Below the pieces are notes generated by a model that was not told the origin of the DNA, did no database searches, and worked only from the letters and a program-made list of their open reading frames with translations. This document shows, piece after piece, positions 28,169 through 36,950 of a DNA stretch of 64,000 nt. This stretch comes from Macellibacteroides fermentans (GTDB lineage: Bacteria > Bacteroidota > Bacteroidia > Bacteroidales > Tannerellaceae). How positions within the stretch are numbered: the first letter of the stretch is position 1; each line of letters begins with the position of its first letter. The DNA lies in NCBI RefSeq assembly GCF_013409575.1, contig NZ_JACCCY010000002.1:682001-746000 (forward strand), written 5' to 3'. The position numbers and the translations under genes were made by a program.

Positions 28169-28202
28169 GAACCCTAAAAGTTATATAGATCTTTTAGGGT
28201 TC
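28169..28202 (-). terminator. Hairpin terminator after the cupin gene
   Basis: A perfect 12-bp inverted repeat (GAACCCTAAAAG and its complement) with a 10-base loop lies 18 bases past the cupin stop. The U tract after it on the minus strand is weak, so termination may be incomplete or Rho-assisted. Confidence 0.65.
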
Positions 28203-28219
28203 TTATTAGTACTGTAGGA

Positions 28220-28672
28220 TTATTCCCACTTTACGGGAGTATTTAGAATGACTCCGTCCAATGTGTCTTGGGTGGAGAATGAATCGGCAAGGTATTGTAC
28301 GCAAAGCATGATTAATGGTGTGTCGCCGTTGTTGCGTACGGCACGTATCCCCTCGGGGGCAACGCGTACCACAGTGCCTTCCTTTACTGGAATTATCGCT
28401 CCGTCTACCTGAAACTCGCCATTACCTGCAAGAAAGAAATAAAGTTCTTCGTGTTTTTTGTGTGAGTGCAGAAATCCGGTTTCGGTGCCCGGCTGAAAAA
28501 GCTGGAAGGAGAATTCACCTCCTGTGGTTTGCAGGGCAGTTCCTCCAAATATTTTGCCCGGAATCTTGATTTCGGGACCAAATTGCAGTATATATTCGCC
28601 CAATTCGCTCAAGTTGCCAATATTCACCGCGGTGAAATTTTCGGCTGTTGCAATCTTTTCAATCTGTTTCAT
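28220..28672 (-). CDS. Cupin-domain protein
   Basis: A 150-residue single-domain cupin starting at the ATG at 28672 (MKQIEKIATAENF); an ATG at 28684 (MNRI) is also possible. Cupin motif 1 is visible in GFLHSHKKHEELYFFLAGNGEFQ, with two His and a Glu as metal ligands, and motif 2 in VAPEGIRAVRNNGD, where the usual metal-binding His is Arg. It has no signal peptide. It has its own promoter (28749-28779) and terminator. Substrate unknown. Confidence 0.85.
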   Translation of the reverse strand: MKQIEKIATAENFTAVNIGNLSELGEYILQFGPEIKIPGKIFGGTALQTTGGEFSFQLFQPGTETGFLHSHKKHEELYFFLAGNGEFQVDGAIIPVKEGTVVRVAPEGIRAVRNNGDTPLIMLCVQYLADSFSTQDTLDGVILNTPVKWE

Positions 28673-28748
28673 AATTCTGTTCATTAAATGATTCTGAAAA
28701 CTCAAATCGGTAGAAAGTCACCTCCCGTGACAGGTTTTTCCGTATATG

Positions 28749-28779
28749 CAAATGTATTGTTTGAGAATCTAAAAAACAA
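28749..28779 (-). promoter_or_regulatory. Bacteroidetes-type promoter of the cupin gene
   Basis: On the minus strand TACATTTG (28756-28749) exactly matches TAnnTTTG, and TTG (28779-28777) lies 20 bases upstream of it. The predicted start near 28744 leaves a leader of about 70 nt, which contains a short hairpin (GTCAC paired with GTGAC around GGGAG, near 28717-28731). Confidence 0.65.
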
Positions 28780-28802
28780 GAACTTCAGGCTATTAAAGAA
28801 AT

Positions 28803-28835
28803 AAAAAAAATGCCCCATTCTCACGAGTGGGGCAT
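28803..28835 (-). terminator. Strong intrinsic terminator of the candidate small RNA
   Basis: On the minus strand ATGCCCCA (28835-28828) pairs with TGGGGCAT (28817-28810) around a 10-base loop and is followed at once by a run of T residues to about 28803. This is the classic terminator form for minus-strand transcription; the other strand lacks an adequate U tract. Confidence 0.85.
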
Positions 28836-29040
28836 CTTGTTTTCTAACCACCGCTAAATGCGGATTTAAAAATTAATCAAAATTATTACTTAACAAAACC
28901 GTTTTTATACAATAGCATTCATCCTAATAGATTATCAAAGTTTTGTAATCAAAAAATATTATATTTCAATTACCACATTAATCATAAAATATATTCTACA
29001 AACTACATATTGTTTATTAAACCCTACATTTAACAAACTT
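28803..29040 (-). ncRNA. Candidate small non-coding RNA of about 235 nt
   Basis: The 430-base gap between the MATE stop (29136) and the cupin promoter holds a complete minus-strand unit. It has a strong promoter at 29044-29073 and an intrinsic terminator at 28803-28835, and no convincing open frame between. The AT-rich body contains a small hairpin (CCGC and GCGG, near 28851-28864) just before the terminator. Size and layout would fit a 6S-like or Bacteroidales-1-like RNA, but I cannot align it, so the class is open. Confidence 0.5.
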
Positions 29041-29043
29041 TTG

Positions 29044-29073
29044 CAAAGGTATAATAAATTCTTTTACCTGCAA
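29044..29073 (-). promoter_or_regulatory. Consensus promoter of the candidate small RNA
   Basis: The minus strand carries TTG (29073-29071), a 19-base spacer and TACCTTTG (29051-29044), an excellent match to the Bacteroidetes housekeeping promoter. Transcription should start near 29038-29040, with no gene before the terminator at 28835. Confidence 0.7.
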
Positions 29074-29135
29074 GTTATCCATTCATGTTGTGAAACATAT
29101 TTCGTATATTAATAATTATCTTAAGGCTCGACAGG

Positions 29136-30512
29136 CTAAAGTCTTGCATGTACAGAACGCTCCGCTCTGCCTTTGGTTCGTTTGTTGAAATGGATCCAAA
29201 GAAGGATGCCTAACAGTGAGAGGCTTATGGGGAATCCGCTCCAAACTCCCAAGGCTCCGAAGCCGAGTACAAATCCACAGAAGTACCCCAGAGGCAGCGA
29301 GATGCACACATGGCAAATAAAAGCCATCCACGCCATATATTTTACATCTGCAATTCCACGCAAGGCGTTGGCAAATAAAATTTGCAGTCCGTCGCCCAGC
29401 TGATAGAGGATAACCGGATACATTAAAAGGGCGGTAAGTTGCGCAACCTCTGCTTCTGGAGTAAAGAGGTAGCCTATCACATTGCGTACGGCGTAAAGGA
29501 ATATCACGACCAACAGGGCGGTAAAGAGTATCAGATGCAGACCGGCAAACGAGGCTAGCCGCACGCTCTTCCAGTCGTCTTGTCCCCTGAAGTTACTTAC
29601 CCGTATCGTTACGGCAGCGCCTATACCGTAATAGATCATAAAGCCAAGTGTGGTTACCACACCCACCACCTGATGGGCAGCCAGGGCAGTCTTACCCAAC
29701 CAGCCCATCATGATTACACTGAGGCTGAAGGAGGCAGCTTCTACGCCCAGTTGCAGAGCCACGGGAAATCCGAGGTGATACAGCCGGCTGATGCTTGTCT
29801 TGTTTATTATCCCGGATTTAAATCCATTCCTGAATTTGGCAAAACGCGGATGTCTGGCAAAGATGTATACAAAAACAAGAATAGCTGCGATACGGCTTAT
29901 CAGGGTAGACAGACCGGCTCCGGTTAGTCCCATTTCGGGTGCTCCGAAGTGTCCGTATATCAGGATGTAGTTTCCTATTATATTAAGCACGTTGCTGCCC
30001 AGCATAATCCACATGGGGGTCATCGTATCGGTTACTCCGTCGCAAAACTGTTTGAATGAATTGAACAGCATCACGAACAGAACGGATACAAGCTGCAATA
30101 TATAATAGGGAATGATGTAGGGCATCAGCTCCTCCGGCTGACCCAGCAGGTCGATGTTTAGGAGTAATACCAACATACAGAGACCTATCAGTAATCCAAC
30201 AACGAGGTTTACAAGGAGGCTGTTCTTGAATGTTTCGGCAGCCTTGTCGTGTGCCCCTTTGGAAAACAGTTCGCCTATGATGGGGGTAAGTCCGTAGGCA
30301 AATCCCATGCCGAAGATAAAGGCCAGGTTAAAGAAATTGTTCACAAAGGAGGCCGCTGCAAGCTCGTCGGCACTGTGCTGCCCAACCATGATGTTATCGG
30401 CAAAGCCTACAAGAATAATCCCCAACTGACCAAGCATGATGGGGATTCCTAATTTAATGGTATGTAAGTAATGCTGCCTGTAGTTAGCAGGCAGCCTGTT
30501 TGTAATGTTCAA
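29136..30512 (-). CDS. MATE-family multidrug/toxin efflux transporter
   Basis: A 458-residue twelve-helix antiporter. The N-terminal half begins with the family motif LGIPIMLGQLGIILVGFADNIMVG, and the pseudo-repeat occurs in LGFPVALQLGVEAASFSLSVIMMGWLG. A late region with QILFANALRGIADVKYMAW is typical of NorM/DinF-type proteins. It follows a cyclophilin gene by 11 bases and is probably cotranscribed with two such genes. Substrate unknown. Confidence 0.94.
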   Translation of the reverse strand: MNITNRLPANYRQHYLHTIKLGIPIMLGQLGIILVGFADNIMVGQHSADELAAASFVNNFFNLAFIFGMGFAYGLTPIIGELFSKGAHDKAAETFKNSLLVNLVVGLLIGLCMLVLLLNIDLLGQPEELMPYIIPYYILQLVSVLFVMLFNSFKQFCDGVTDTMTPMWIMLGSNVLNIIGNYILIYGHFGAPEMGLTGAGLSTLISRIAAILVFVYIFARHPRFAKFRNGFKSGIINKTSISRLYHLGFPVALQLGVEAASFSLSVIMMGWLGKTALAAHQVVGVVTTLGFMIYYGIGAAVTIRVSNFRGQDDWKSVRLASFAGLHLILFTALLVVIFLYAVRNVIGYLFTPEAEVAQLTALLMYPVILYQLGDGLQILFANALRGIADVKYMAWMAFICHVCISLPLGYFCGFVLGFGALGVWSGFPISLSLLGILLWIHFNKRTKGRAERSVHARL

Positions 30513-30523
30513 GATTGTCTGTT

Positions 30524-31288
30524 TTATATGATTTGCATAGATTCGATTACGATATTCTCCAGGGGACGGTCCGACGAATTTGTCTTCACTTTCTGAATTT
30601 TATCCACAATTTCAATTCCTTCGGTCACCTCGCCGTATACAGTGTATTCGTTGTCCAGAAAGGGCACGCCGCCAACGGTGGTATAGGCCTCACGCTGCTG
30701 GGCGGTAAGCTTGGTCTCCTCCTTGCGCTTCTCTGTCTCAATCTCAGTTTTACCGATCAGTGTATCGCGCATGATGGCCAGACTGTCTTTGTCGCCCGAC
30801 TTATAATACTGCATGATAGTAGTCTTATTTTCGTTCTGCAGACGGTTGAAAATAGCCTGTTTCAGGCGGCTTTCCTTTTGCTTTTCCAGCTGTTTGATCT
30901 CACCTTCCGAATATACCTTTCCGGTAACGATGTAGAATTGCGATGCCGAAGAGGCCTTCTCCGGATTGCTGTCGTCGCCGGTACGGGCAGCACATAATGC
31001 TCCACGTTTATGGAAATAGCGGGGGTATACAAATTCGGCCGGAACGGTATAGCCCAAATCTCCGGCTCCCAGCTGTTTGTTTAACGGTGCGTTTTTAGAC
31101 GTAACATCACCTCCCTGAATCATAAATTCGTTGATTACCCGGTGGAAAAGCAGCCCTTCATACTGTCCGTCTTTTACCAGTTTGATGAAATTATCGCGGT
31201 GAAGAGGCGTTTCGTTGTATAATTTGAGTGTAATCGTACCCAGATTCGTTTGCATCCGAACCTGTGTCTCGGTTGTTTTTTGTTCCAT
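30524..31288 (-). CDS. Cyclophilin-type peptidyl-prolyl isomerase, probably cytoplasmic
   Basis: A 254-residue cyclophilin without a visible signal peptide. The core motifs FHRVINEFMIQGGD, GALCAARTGDDSNPEKASSASQFYIV and FGEVTEGIEIVDKI-like VYGEVTEGIEIVDKI are present. A helical, charged insert of about 70 residues (about 130-205) splits the domain, where a short loop is usual. It lies 15 bases after the paralog at 31304-31975 and 11 bases before the MATE gene. It would catalyse Xaa-Pro isomerisation. Confidence 0.92.
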   Translation of the reverse strand: MEQKTTETQVRMQTNLGTITLKLYNETPLHRDNFIKLVKDGQYEGLLFHRVINEFMIQGGDVTSKNAPLNKQLGAGDLGYTVPAEFVYPRYFHKRGALCAARTGDDSNPEKASSASQFYIVTGKVYSEGEIKQLEKQKESRLKQAIFNRLQNENKTTIMQYYKSGDKDSLAIMRDTLIGKTEIETEKRKEETKLTAQQREAYTTVGGVPFLDNEYTVYGEVTEGIEIVDKIQKVKTNSSDRPLENIVIESMQII

Positions 31289-31303
31289 TGTCTGTTCGTA
31301 TAT

Positions 31304-31975
31304 TTATTTAGTTACAACTTTCATCGATTTGATTTTGATATTTTTCAACGGACGATCTTTATCGTTGGTGGCAACCAGGTGCATCTTGTCCACCACATCC
31401 TGTCCCTTCACCACCTCGCCGAAGACCGTGTATTTGTTATCCAGATGAGGCGCACCTCCCTGAATTTTATAGGCTTCACGCTGTTCGGGGGTGTATTTTA
31501 TTCCCTCTTCGACCTCTTTTTTGTCCAGTTCCATGTCTGTAAAGAATTTTCCGGTCACGATATAGAACTGGGTAGCCGACGAGGCACGTTCCGGATTGGT
31601 ATCGTCGCCGGTACGTGCGGCACATAAAGCACCTCTTTTATGGAAATATTTAGGATAAACGATTTCTGCCGGAACGGTATAACCCAGGTCACCATCACCT
31701 AAGGGTTTGTCGATAGGAGCGTCTTTCGAGGTTACATCACCTCCCTGAACCATGAATTGTTTGATGATACGGTGAAATATAAGTCCGTCGTAACGTCCTT
31801 CATTTATCAGTTTAACGAAATTATCCCGATGCTGAGGTGTTTCATTATACAGTTTCACTTTTATTTTACCCATATCGGTATCAATCAGCACCAAGGTCTC
31901 TTTTTCTTGTCCCCAAAGCGTGTAAACACTTAACAAAGAAAAACATAAAAACATAGCAGCTACTATCCTATTCAT
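31304..31975 (-). CDS. Cyclophilin-type peptidyl-prolyl isomerase, exported
   Basis: A 223-residue cyclophilin from the ATG at 31975, which gives a clean signal peptide (MNRIVAAMFLCFSLLSVYTLWG). The catalytic-region motif FHRIIKQFMVQGGD and the segment GALCAARTGDDTNPERASSATQFYIV are shared with its neighbour. The insert is shorter than in the neighbour. The pair looks like a duplication that gave a periplasmic and a cytoplasmic enzyme. A TATCTTTG box precedes it. Confidence 0.92.
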   Translation of the reverse strand: MNRIVAAMFLCFSLLSVYTLWGQEKETLVLIDTDMGKIKVKLYNETPQHRDNFVKLINEGRYDGLIFHRIIKQFMVQGGDVTSKDAPIDKPLGDGDLGYTVPAEIVYPKYFHKRGALCAARTGDDTNPERASSATQFYIVTGKFFTDMELDKKEVEEGIKYTPEQREAYKIQGGAPHLDNKYTVFGEVVKGQDVVDKMHLVATNDKDRPLKNIKIKSMKVVTK

Positions 31976-31996
31976 CGTTTTGCGTATTTTTGCTAA

Positions 31997-32004
31997 CAAA
32001 GATA
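31997..32004 (-). promoter_or_regulatory. -7 box of the cyclophilin-MATE operon
   Basis: The minus strand reads TATCTTTG, an exact TAnnTTTG match, 22 bases before the ATG at 31975. It also argues for that start over the ATG at 31999, which would lie inside the box. No clear -33 TTG was found. Confidence 0.55.
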
Positions 32005-32047
32005 ATTATTTGTATTCGATTACACCGAATGAATAAAATATATTAAC

Positions 32048-32055
32048 TATGTTTG
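32048..32055 (+). promoter_or_regulatory. -7 box of the GH51 gene
   Basis: TATGTTTG matches TAnnTTTG and ends 36 bases before the ATG at 32091. An in-frame ATG at 32049 is part of this box, which makes it an unlikely start codon. Confidence 0.5.
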
Positions 32056-32090
32056 TGACTGAAACCACTAAAAAAAGAATTATTTGTTTT

Positions 32091-33629
32091 ATGAGAAAAC
32101 TATTTACCGCGTTGTTTATAGCAGCAACGCTCCCTTTGATGGCTCAACACCAATCGGCCATCCGTATTTATCCCGCACAGGGAAAACAAACCATCAGTAA
32201 ACATATTTACGGCCAGTTTGCCGAACATCTGGGTTCATGCATCTACGGAGGTTTGTGGGTTGGCAAGAATTCGGATATACCTAATACCGACGGATACCGT
32301 ACCGATGTGCTCAACGCACTGAAGCAACTCCAGATTCCTAACCTGCGCTGGCCCGGCGGATGCTTTGCCGACGAGTATCACTGGATGGATGGTATCGGTC
32401 CGCAGCAAAACAGGCCCAAGATGGTCAATAACAATTGGGGCGGAACAGTGGAAGACAACAGCTTCGGGACACATGAATTTCTCAATCTGTGCGAATTACT
32501 GGGATGCGAACCCTATGTAAGTGCCAATGTAGGTAGTGGAAGCGTTGAGGAGATGGCCAAGTGGGTGGAATATATCACTTCGGAAGGCGACAGCCCTATG
32601 GCCAACCTGCGCAGGAAGAACGGTAGGGACAAGGCATGGAAAGTGAAGTTCTGGGGAGTAGGGAACGAAAGCTGGGGATGTGGCGGTAGCATGCGTCCGG
32701 AATATTACTCCGATCTGTACCGCCGTTTTGCAACCTATTGCCGCAATTACGACGGAAACCAGCTGTTCAAGATTGCCAGCGGAGCCAGCGATTACGATTA
32801 TAACTGGACGGAAACATTGATGAAACAGGTGGGAGGCCGTATGGATGGTCTGTCGCTTCATTATTATACGGTAACCGGATGGGACGGAAGCAAAGGTTCT
32901 GCCACAGGTTTCGATACCGACGATTTTTACTGGACCATGGGCAAATGCCTCGAGATAGAAGAGGTGATGCGTAAACATATCTCCATCATGGATAAATACG
33001 ATCCACAGAAGAAGGTGGCGCTGATGGTGGATGAGTGGGGTACCTGGTGGGACGAAGAGCCGGGAACTACCAGAGGACATCTTTTCCAGCAAAACACCCT
33101 GCGTGATGCCATGGTTGCAGCACTTACGCTGAATGTGTTCCATAAATATACCGATCGGGTGAAGATGACCAACATTGCACAGATTGTGAATGTTTTACAG
33201 TCCATGATCCTTACCAAAGGAAAACAGATGGTGCTTACGCCAACCTACTACGTGTTTGAAATGTACCGGGTGCACCAGGAATCTACTTTCCTGCCGATGG
33301 ATCTGATGTGCGAGAAGATGCCGGTGCGCGACAACCGCGAGGTACCTTTATTAAGTGCAACGGCATCGAGGGATAAGTCGGGAAAGATCCATATCTCCAT
33401 CGCCAACATAGATGCGGCCCAATCGCATCAGGTGAGCGTAAATCTGCAGAACACCCCGCTCAAGGCAGTGAGCGGCCGTATTCTTTCTGCAAGCAGCATC
33501 ACCGCCTGCAATACATTTGAACAGCCGGACAATGTGCAGCTGAAGGATTTTAACGGAGCCAAAATACAGAACGGCGCGCTGAACGTGGTAATTCCGGCTG
33601 CTTCCATAATAACACTGGAAGTTAAGTAG
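32091..33629 (+). CDS. Alpha-L-arabinofuranosidase, GH51, exported
   Basis: A 512-residue glycoside hydrolase that releases terminal alpha-L-arabinofuranose from arabinan or arabinoxylan. The start at 32091 gives a signal peptide ([19 protein letters not shown]). The (beta/alpha)8 domain carries the GH51 motifs: [17 protein letters not shown], the acid/base Glu193 in [11 protein letters not shown], and the nucleophile Glu315 in [11 protein letters not shown]-terminal beta-sandwich (about 405-512) completes the family layout. It is monocistronic, with no SusC/SusD pair nearby. Confidence 0.94.
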   Translation: MRKLFTALFIAATLPLMAQHQSAIRIYPAQGKQTISKHIYGQFAEHLGSCIYGGLWVGKNSDIPNTDGYRTDVLNALKQLQIPNLRWPGGCFADEYHWMDGIGPQQNRPKMVNNNWGGTVEDNSFGTHEFLNLCELLGCEPYVSANVGSGSVEEMAKWVEYITSEGDSPMANLRRKNGRDKAWKVKFWGVGNESWGCGGSMRPEYYSDLYRRFATYCRNYDGNQLFKIASGASDYDYNWTETLMKQVGGRMDGLSLHYYTVTGWDGSKGSATGFDTDDFYWTMGKCLEIEEVMRKHISIMDKYDPQKKVALMVDEWGTWWDEEPGTTRGHLFQQNTLRDAMVAALTLNVFHKYTDRVKMTNIAQIVNVLQSMILTKGKQMVLTPTYYVFEMYRVHQESTFLPMDLMCEKMPVRDNREVPLLSATASRDKSGKIHISIANIDAAQSHQVSVNLQNTPLKAVSGRILSASSITACNTFEQPDNVQLKDFNGAKIQNGALNVVIPAASIITLEVK

Positions 33630-33706
33630 ACACACGGGTTTTGTAAGGATACGGCAGAGGTTTCTAATAAAAAGCATGTTAAAAGGTATAAAAACTAATT
33701 TTTGTT

Positions 33707-33714
33707 TACCTTTG
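33707..33714 (+). promoter_or_regulatory. -7 box of the nucleotidyltransferase gene
   Basis: TACCTTTG is an exact TAnnTTTG match, 41 bases before the ATG at 33756. It lies downstream of the in-frame start region at 33702, so supports the shorter protein. Confidence 0.55.
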
Positions 33715-33755
33715 TAGCGGGAATCTTAAACGTAACATTATTTAAAAATATTTCA

Positions 33756-34658
33756 ATGAAACCTACTTTATTTGTACTTGCTGCCGGAATGGGTAGCCGC
33801 TACGGCGGATTAAAACAGTTGGACGGACTGGGTCCTAATGGTGAAACAATCATGGATTACTCAATTTATGATGCAATTCGCGGAGGATTCGGAAAGTTGG
33901 TGTTCGTAATCCGTAAAACATTTGAAAAGGATTTTCGTGAGAAAATTATTTCAAAATACGAAAATCATATTCCTGTTGAAGTGGTATTTCAGGAACTGGA
34001 TAACCTGCCTGCAGGTTTTACTTGTCCCGAAGGCCGCGAAAAACCATGGGGTACCAATCATGCCGTACTGATGGGCAAGGATGTGATTAAAGAACCTTTT
34101 GCTGTAATCAATGCCGACGATTTCTACGGTCGCGACAGTTTTGCCGTGCTTGGAAAAGAGCTTACCGCTATGTACGGAAAACAGAACGAGTATTGCATGG
34201 TGGGTTACCGTGTTGGTAATACCTTAAGCGAGAGTGGATCTGTGGCACGCGGTGTTTGCGGAACCAATGCCGAAGGTTTCCTTACCACTGTGGTAGAACG
34301 TACAGCCATCGAACGTATCGATGGTAAGGTTCAGTTTAAGGATGAGAACAATCAGGTGGTGACTATCGATGATAACACGCCAGTGTCTATGAATATGTGG
34401 GGCTTCACACCCGATTATTTTAAATATTCTGAAGATTACTTTGCAGAATTCCTTACTAAAAACATGAGCAACCTCAAGAGTGAGTACTTTATTCCATTGA
34501 TGGTTAATGAGCTTGTTAACAATGGTACTGCTACTGTAAAGGTACTTGATACTACATCAAAGTGGTTTGGTGTAACTTACGCGGAGGACCGTCAGAGTGT
34601 GGTCGATAAAATCGCAGCTTTGGTAGAAGCCGGCGAATATCCAGCCAAGTTATTCTGA
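33756..34658 (+). CDS. Nucleotidyltransferase, sugar-nucleotide pyrophosphorylase-like
   Basis: A 300-residue soluble enzyme of the NTP_transferase fold. The start MKPTLFVLAAGMGSRYGGLKQ carries the nucleotide-binding G-x-G-x-R signature, and INADDFYG is the metal-binding Asp motif. A third conserved region is VSMNMWGFTPDYF. Such proteins join a nucleotide to a sugar phosphate; which sugar is not shown. It is monocistronic between the GH51 gene and pepO, with its own promoter and a strong terminator. Confidence 0.85.
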   Translation: MKPTLFVLAAGMGSRYGGLKQLDGLGPNGETIMDYSIYDAIRGGFGKLVFVIRKTFEKDFREKIISKYENHIPVEVVFQELDNLPAGFTCPEGREKPWGTNHAVLMGKDVIKEPFAVINADDFYGRDSFAVLGKELTAMYGKQNEYCMVGYRVGNTLSESGSVARGVCGTNAEGFLTTVVERTAIERIDGKVQFKDENNQVVTIDDNTPVSMNMWGFTPDYFKYSEDYFAEFLTKNMSNLKSEYFIPLMVNELVNNGTATVKVLDTTSKWFGVTYAEDRQSVVDKIAALVEAGEYPAKLF

Positions 34659-34676
34659 TAAGGAGGATGACATACA

Positions 34677-34718
34677 AGGTCCTGCTGCTTTCTTTTTGGA
34701 AAGAGCAGGACCTTTTTT
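34677..34718 (+). terminator. Intrinsic terminator after the nucleotidyltransferase gene
   Basis: AGGTCCTGCT pairs with AGCAGGACCT, extended inward by CTTTC/GAAAG after one bulged base, and is followed by TTTTTT. It lies 18 bases past the stop codon. Confidence 0.9.
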
Positions 34719-34760
34719 AGCTGTTTCTATTGCAACTATCCATAAAATCTTACGAACAAA

Positions 34761-36794
34761 ATGAAAAAAATGATTGCTTTTTCTCTGATCGCAGGACTGG
34801 TGGCTTCTACAGGGTGTACAACCAAGCCAGTCCAGGATGCTTCTAAAACTCCGGCCATTAACCTGGCCAACCTGGATACTACGGTATCTCCGGGGAGTGA
34901 TTTTTACCAATATGCTTGCGGAGGATGGATCAAACAAAACCCGCTTAAACCAGAGTATGCCCGCTACGGCTCTTTCGACAAGTTGCGGGAAGATAACCAA
35001 AAACAGTTGAAAGATCTGATTGAATCGCTGCAAGCCAATAAATCGGAAGCTGGCAGCGTTGCCTGGAAGATCGGTACGTTCTATGCCATGGGACTTGACA
35101 GTGCCAAATTGAATGCCGATGGCATCAATCCGGTAAAGGATCAGTTGGCAGCCATCGAAGCCGTTACAGGTAAAAAAGAGGTTTCGGCTATGATCGCTAC
35201 GATGCACAAGGAGGGAATGTCTCCCTATTTTCAGTTGTACGTAGGTGCCGACGAGAAGAACAGTTCAATGAATATCGTTCAGCTATATCAGTCGGGTTTG
35301 TCCATGGGCGATCGCGATTATTACCTGCTTGAAGAGACAAAAACCATCCGCGAAGCTTTTAAAAGTTATGTAAGCCAACTCTTTACTTTAGCTGGATATT
35401 CTGCCGATCAGAGTAAACTTGCTACAGAGGCGGTAATGAAAATTGAGACAGGCATTGCCAATGTATCTTTCACCCGCGAAGATTTACGTGATTCACAGAA
35501 AAACTATAACAAGATGAGTCTGGCCGCATTTAAGTCGGCTTACGATGTCCTTGACTGGGATATTTACTTCGGTGGATTAGGTTTAAAAGACATTCCTGAA
35601 ATTGATGCCAAGCAGGCCTCTTTTTACAAAGGCTTGAGCGACCTGATGAAGAAAACATCGGTGGATGAACAAAAGTATTACCTGGCATTCAACCTGCTTA
35701 ACGAAGCCGCCTCTTACCTGAACGACGACTTCTATGCAGCCAAGTTCAACTTCTACGGTAAAACCATGTCCGGAAAGCAAGAGCAGCAGCCACGTTGGAA
35801 ACGTGCACTTGAAACAACCAACAGCGCTCTTTCTGAAGCAGTGGGACAGCTTTATGTAGAGAAATATTTCCCTCCTGTAGCTAAAGAAAAAATGCTTACA
35901 CTGGTGGGTAACCTGCAAAAGGCATTGGGTCAAAGAATCAATGGCCTGCAATGGATGAGTGATGCTACCAAGGTGAAGGCTCAGGAAAAACTGGCTGCCT
36001 TTACCGTAAAGATTGGTTATCCCGACAAATGGCGTGATTACAGCAAGCTGGAAATCAAGGAAGATTCCTATTGGGCCAATGTAGTACGTTCCAACATTTT
36101 CGATACGGAATATTACCTTGCCGATGCAGGTAAACCGGTCGATAAGGCACGCTGGCATATGAGTCCGCAGACCGTTAACGCTTACTACAACCCTACAACC
36201 AACGAAATCTGTTTCCCGGCAGCAATCCTGCAGCCTCCTTTCTTCAACCTTGATGCAGATGATGCCGTTAACTACGGAGCCATCGGGGTGGTGATCGGTC
36301 ACGAGATGACACACGGATTCGACGACCAGGGACGTAACTACGACAAAGACGGAAACTTGCAGGACTGGTGGACAGCCGAAGATTCAAAACGTTTTACCGA
36401 ACGGGCGGATGTGCTTGTAAAGCAATACGACAACATCCTTGTACTCGATTCAGTACATGCCAACGGTCGTTTCACATTGGGTGAAAACATAGCCGACCAG
36501 GGAGGATTGCTTGTTTCATACGAAGCATTAAAAAGCAGTTTCCAGGGAAAAGAGCCTGCTGCTATCGACGGTTTTACTGCCACGCAGCGTTTCTACCTTG
36601 GTTATGCCGCATTATGGGGACAAAATATACGTAATGAAGAGATTTTACGTTTAACAAAAATAGATCCGCATAGTTTGGGTAAATGGAGGGTTAATGCAGC
36701 ATTGCGTAACGTGGATGATTTTTACAAAGCATTCAACATTACAGAAAACGATGCGATGTACATGAAACCAGAAGAACGTGTAGTTATCTGGTAA
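34761..36794 (+). CDS. pepO: M13-family zinc metallopeptidase (neprilysin/PepO type), lipoprotein
   Basis: A 677-residue exported endopeptidase. It has a lipobox (LVASTGC, lipidated Cys at residue 19), an N-terminal helical M13 domain (DTTVSPGSDFYQYACGGWI), and a C-terminal catalytic domain. The zinc motif HExxH is in IGHEMTHGFDDQGRNYDKDG, and the third ligand with its Asp is in ENIADQGG. A final conserved RVNAALRNVDDFYKAF is present. It is full length for the family and monocistronic. It should cleave small peptides at the cell surface or in the periplasm. Confidence 0.95.
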   Translation: MKKMIAFSLIAGLVASTGCTTKPVQDASKTPAINLANLDTTVSPGSDFYQYACGGWIKQNPLKPEYARYGSFDKLREDNQKQLKDLIESLQANKSEAGSVAWKIGTFYAMGLDSAKLNADGINPVKDQLAAIEAVTGKKEVSAMIATMHKEGMSPYFQLYVGADEKNSSMNIVQLYQSGLSMGDRDYYLLEETKTIREAFKSYVSQLFTLAGYSADQSKLATEAVMKIETGIANVSFTREDLRDSQKNYNKMSLAAFKSAYDVLDWDIYFGGLGLKDIPEIDAKQASFYKGLSDLMKKTSVDEQKYYLAFNLLNEAASYLNDDFYAAKFNFYGKTMSGKQEQQPRWKRALETTNSALSEAVGQLYVEKYFPPVAKEKMLTLVGNLQKALGQRINGLQWMSDATKVKAQEKLAAFTVKIGYPDKWRDYSKLEIKEDSYWANVVRSNIFDTEYYLADAGKPVDKARWHMSPQTVNAYYNPTTNEICFPAAILQPPFFNLDADDAVNYGAIGVVIGHEMTHGFDDQGRNYDKDGNLQDWWTAEDSKRFTERADVLVKQYDNILVLDSVHANGRFTLGENIADQGGLLVSYEALKSSFQGKEPAAIDGFTATQRFYLGYAALWGQNIRNEEILRLTKIDPHSLGKWRVNAALRNVDDFYKAFNITENDAMYMKPEERVVIW

Positions 36795-36811
36795 ACACCA
36801 GCTTCTTCATT

Positions 36812-36857
36812 AAAACCTCCACTTGTGGTACTAAATAATCACAAATGGAGGTTTTTT
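36812..36857 (+). terminator. Intrinsic terminator after pepO
   Basis: AAAACCTCCA pairs with TGGAGGTTTT, with an inner CTTGTG/CACAAA pairing, followed by TTTTTT. It is 17 bases past the stop. Confidence 0.88.
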
Positions 36858-36901
36858 AATTTATAGAGTGGTTATTCGTTCATTATCTTCAGTTTTTTAC
36901 T

Positions 36902-36930
36902 TTGAAGTATAAGAATGATTTGTATTTTTG
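36902..36930 (+). promoter_or_regulatory. Promoter of the Sua5-to-DUF454 operon
   Basis: TTG at 36902-36904, an 18-base spacer, and TATTTTTG at 36923-36930 (TAnnTTTG) lie 20 bases before the Sua5 ATG at 36951. Confidence 0.6.
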
Positions 36931-36950
36931 TAATATTATTAGGTAATACA

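Noticed and set aside
32496-33143. Long minus-strand frame inside the GH51 gene
   Set aside because: It is antisense to conserved catalytic motifs of GH51 and shows no family features.
34650-35207. Minus-strand frame of 185 residues over the pepO start
   Set aside because: It overlaps the nucleotidyltransferase end, its terminator and the conserved pepO N-terminus.
35583-36314. Minus-strand frame of 243 residues inside pepO
   Set aside because: It is antisense to the M13 catalytic region, and codon use is explained by pepO.
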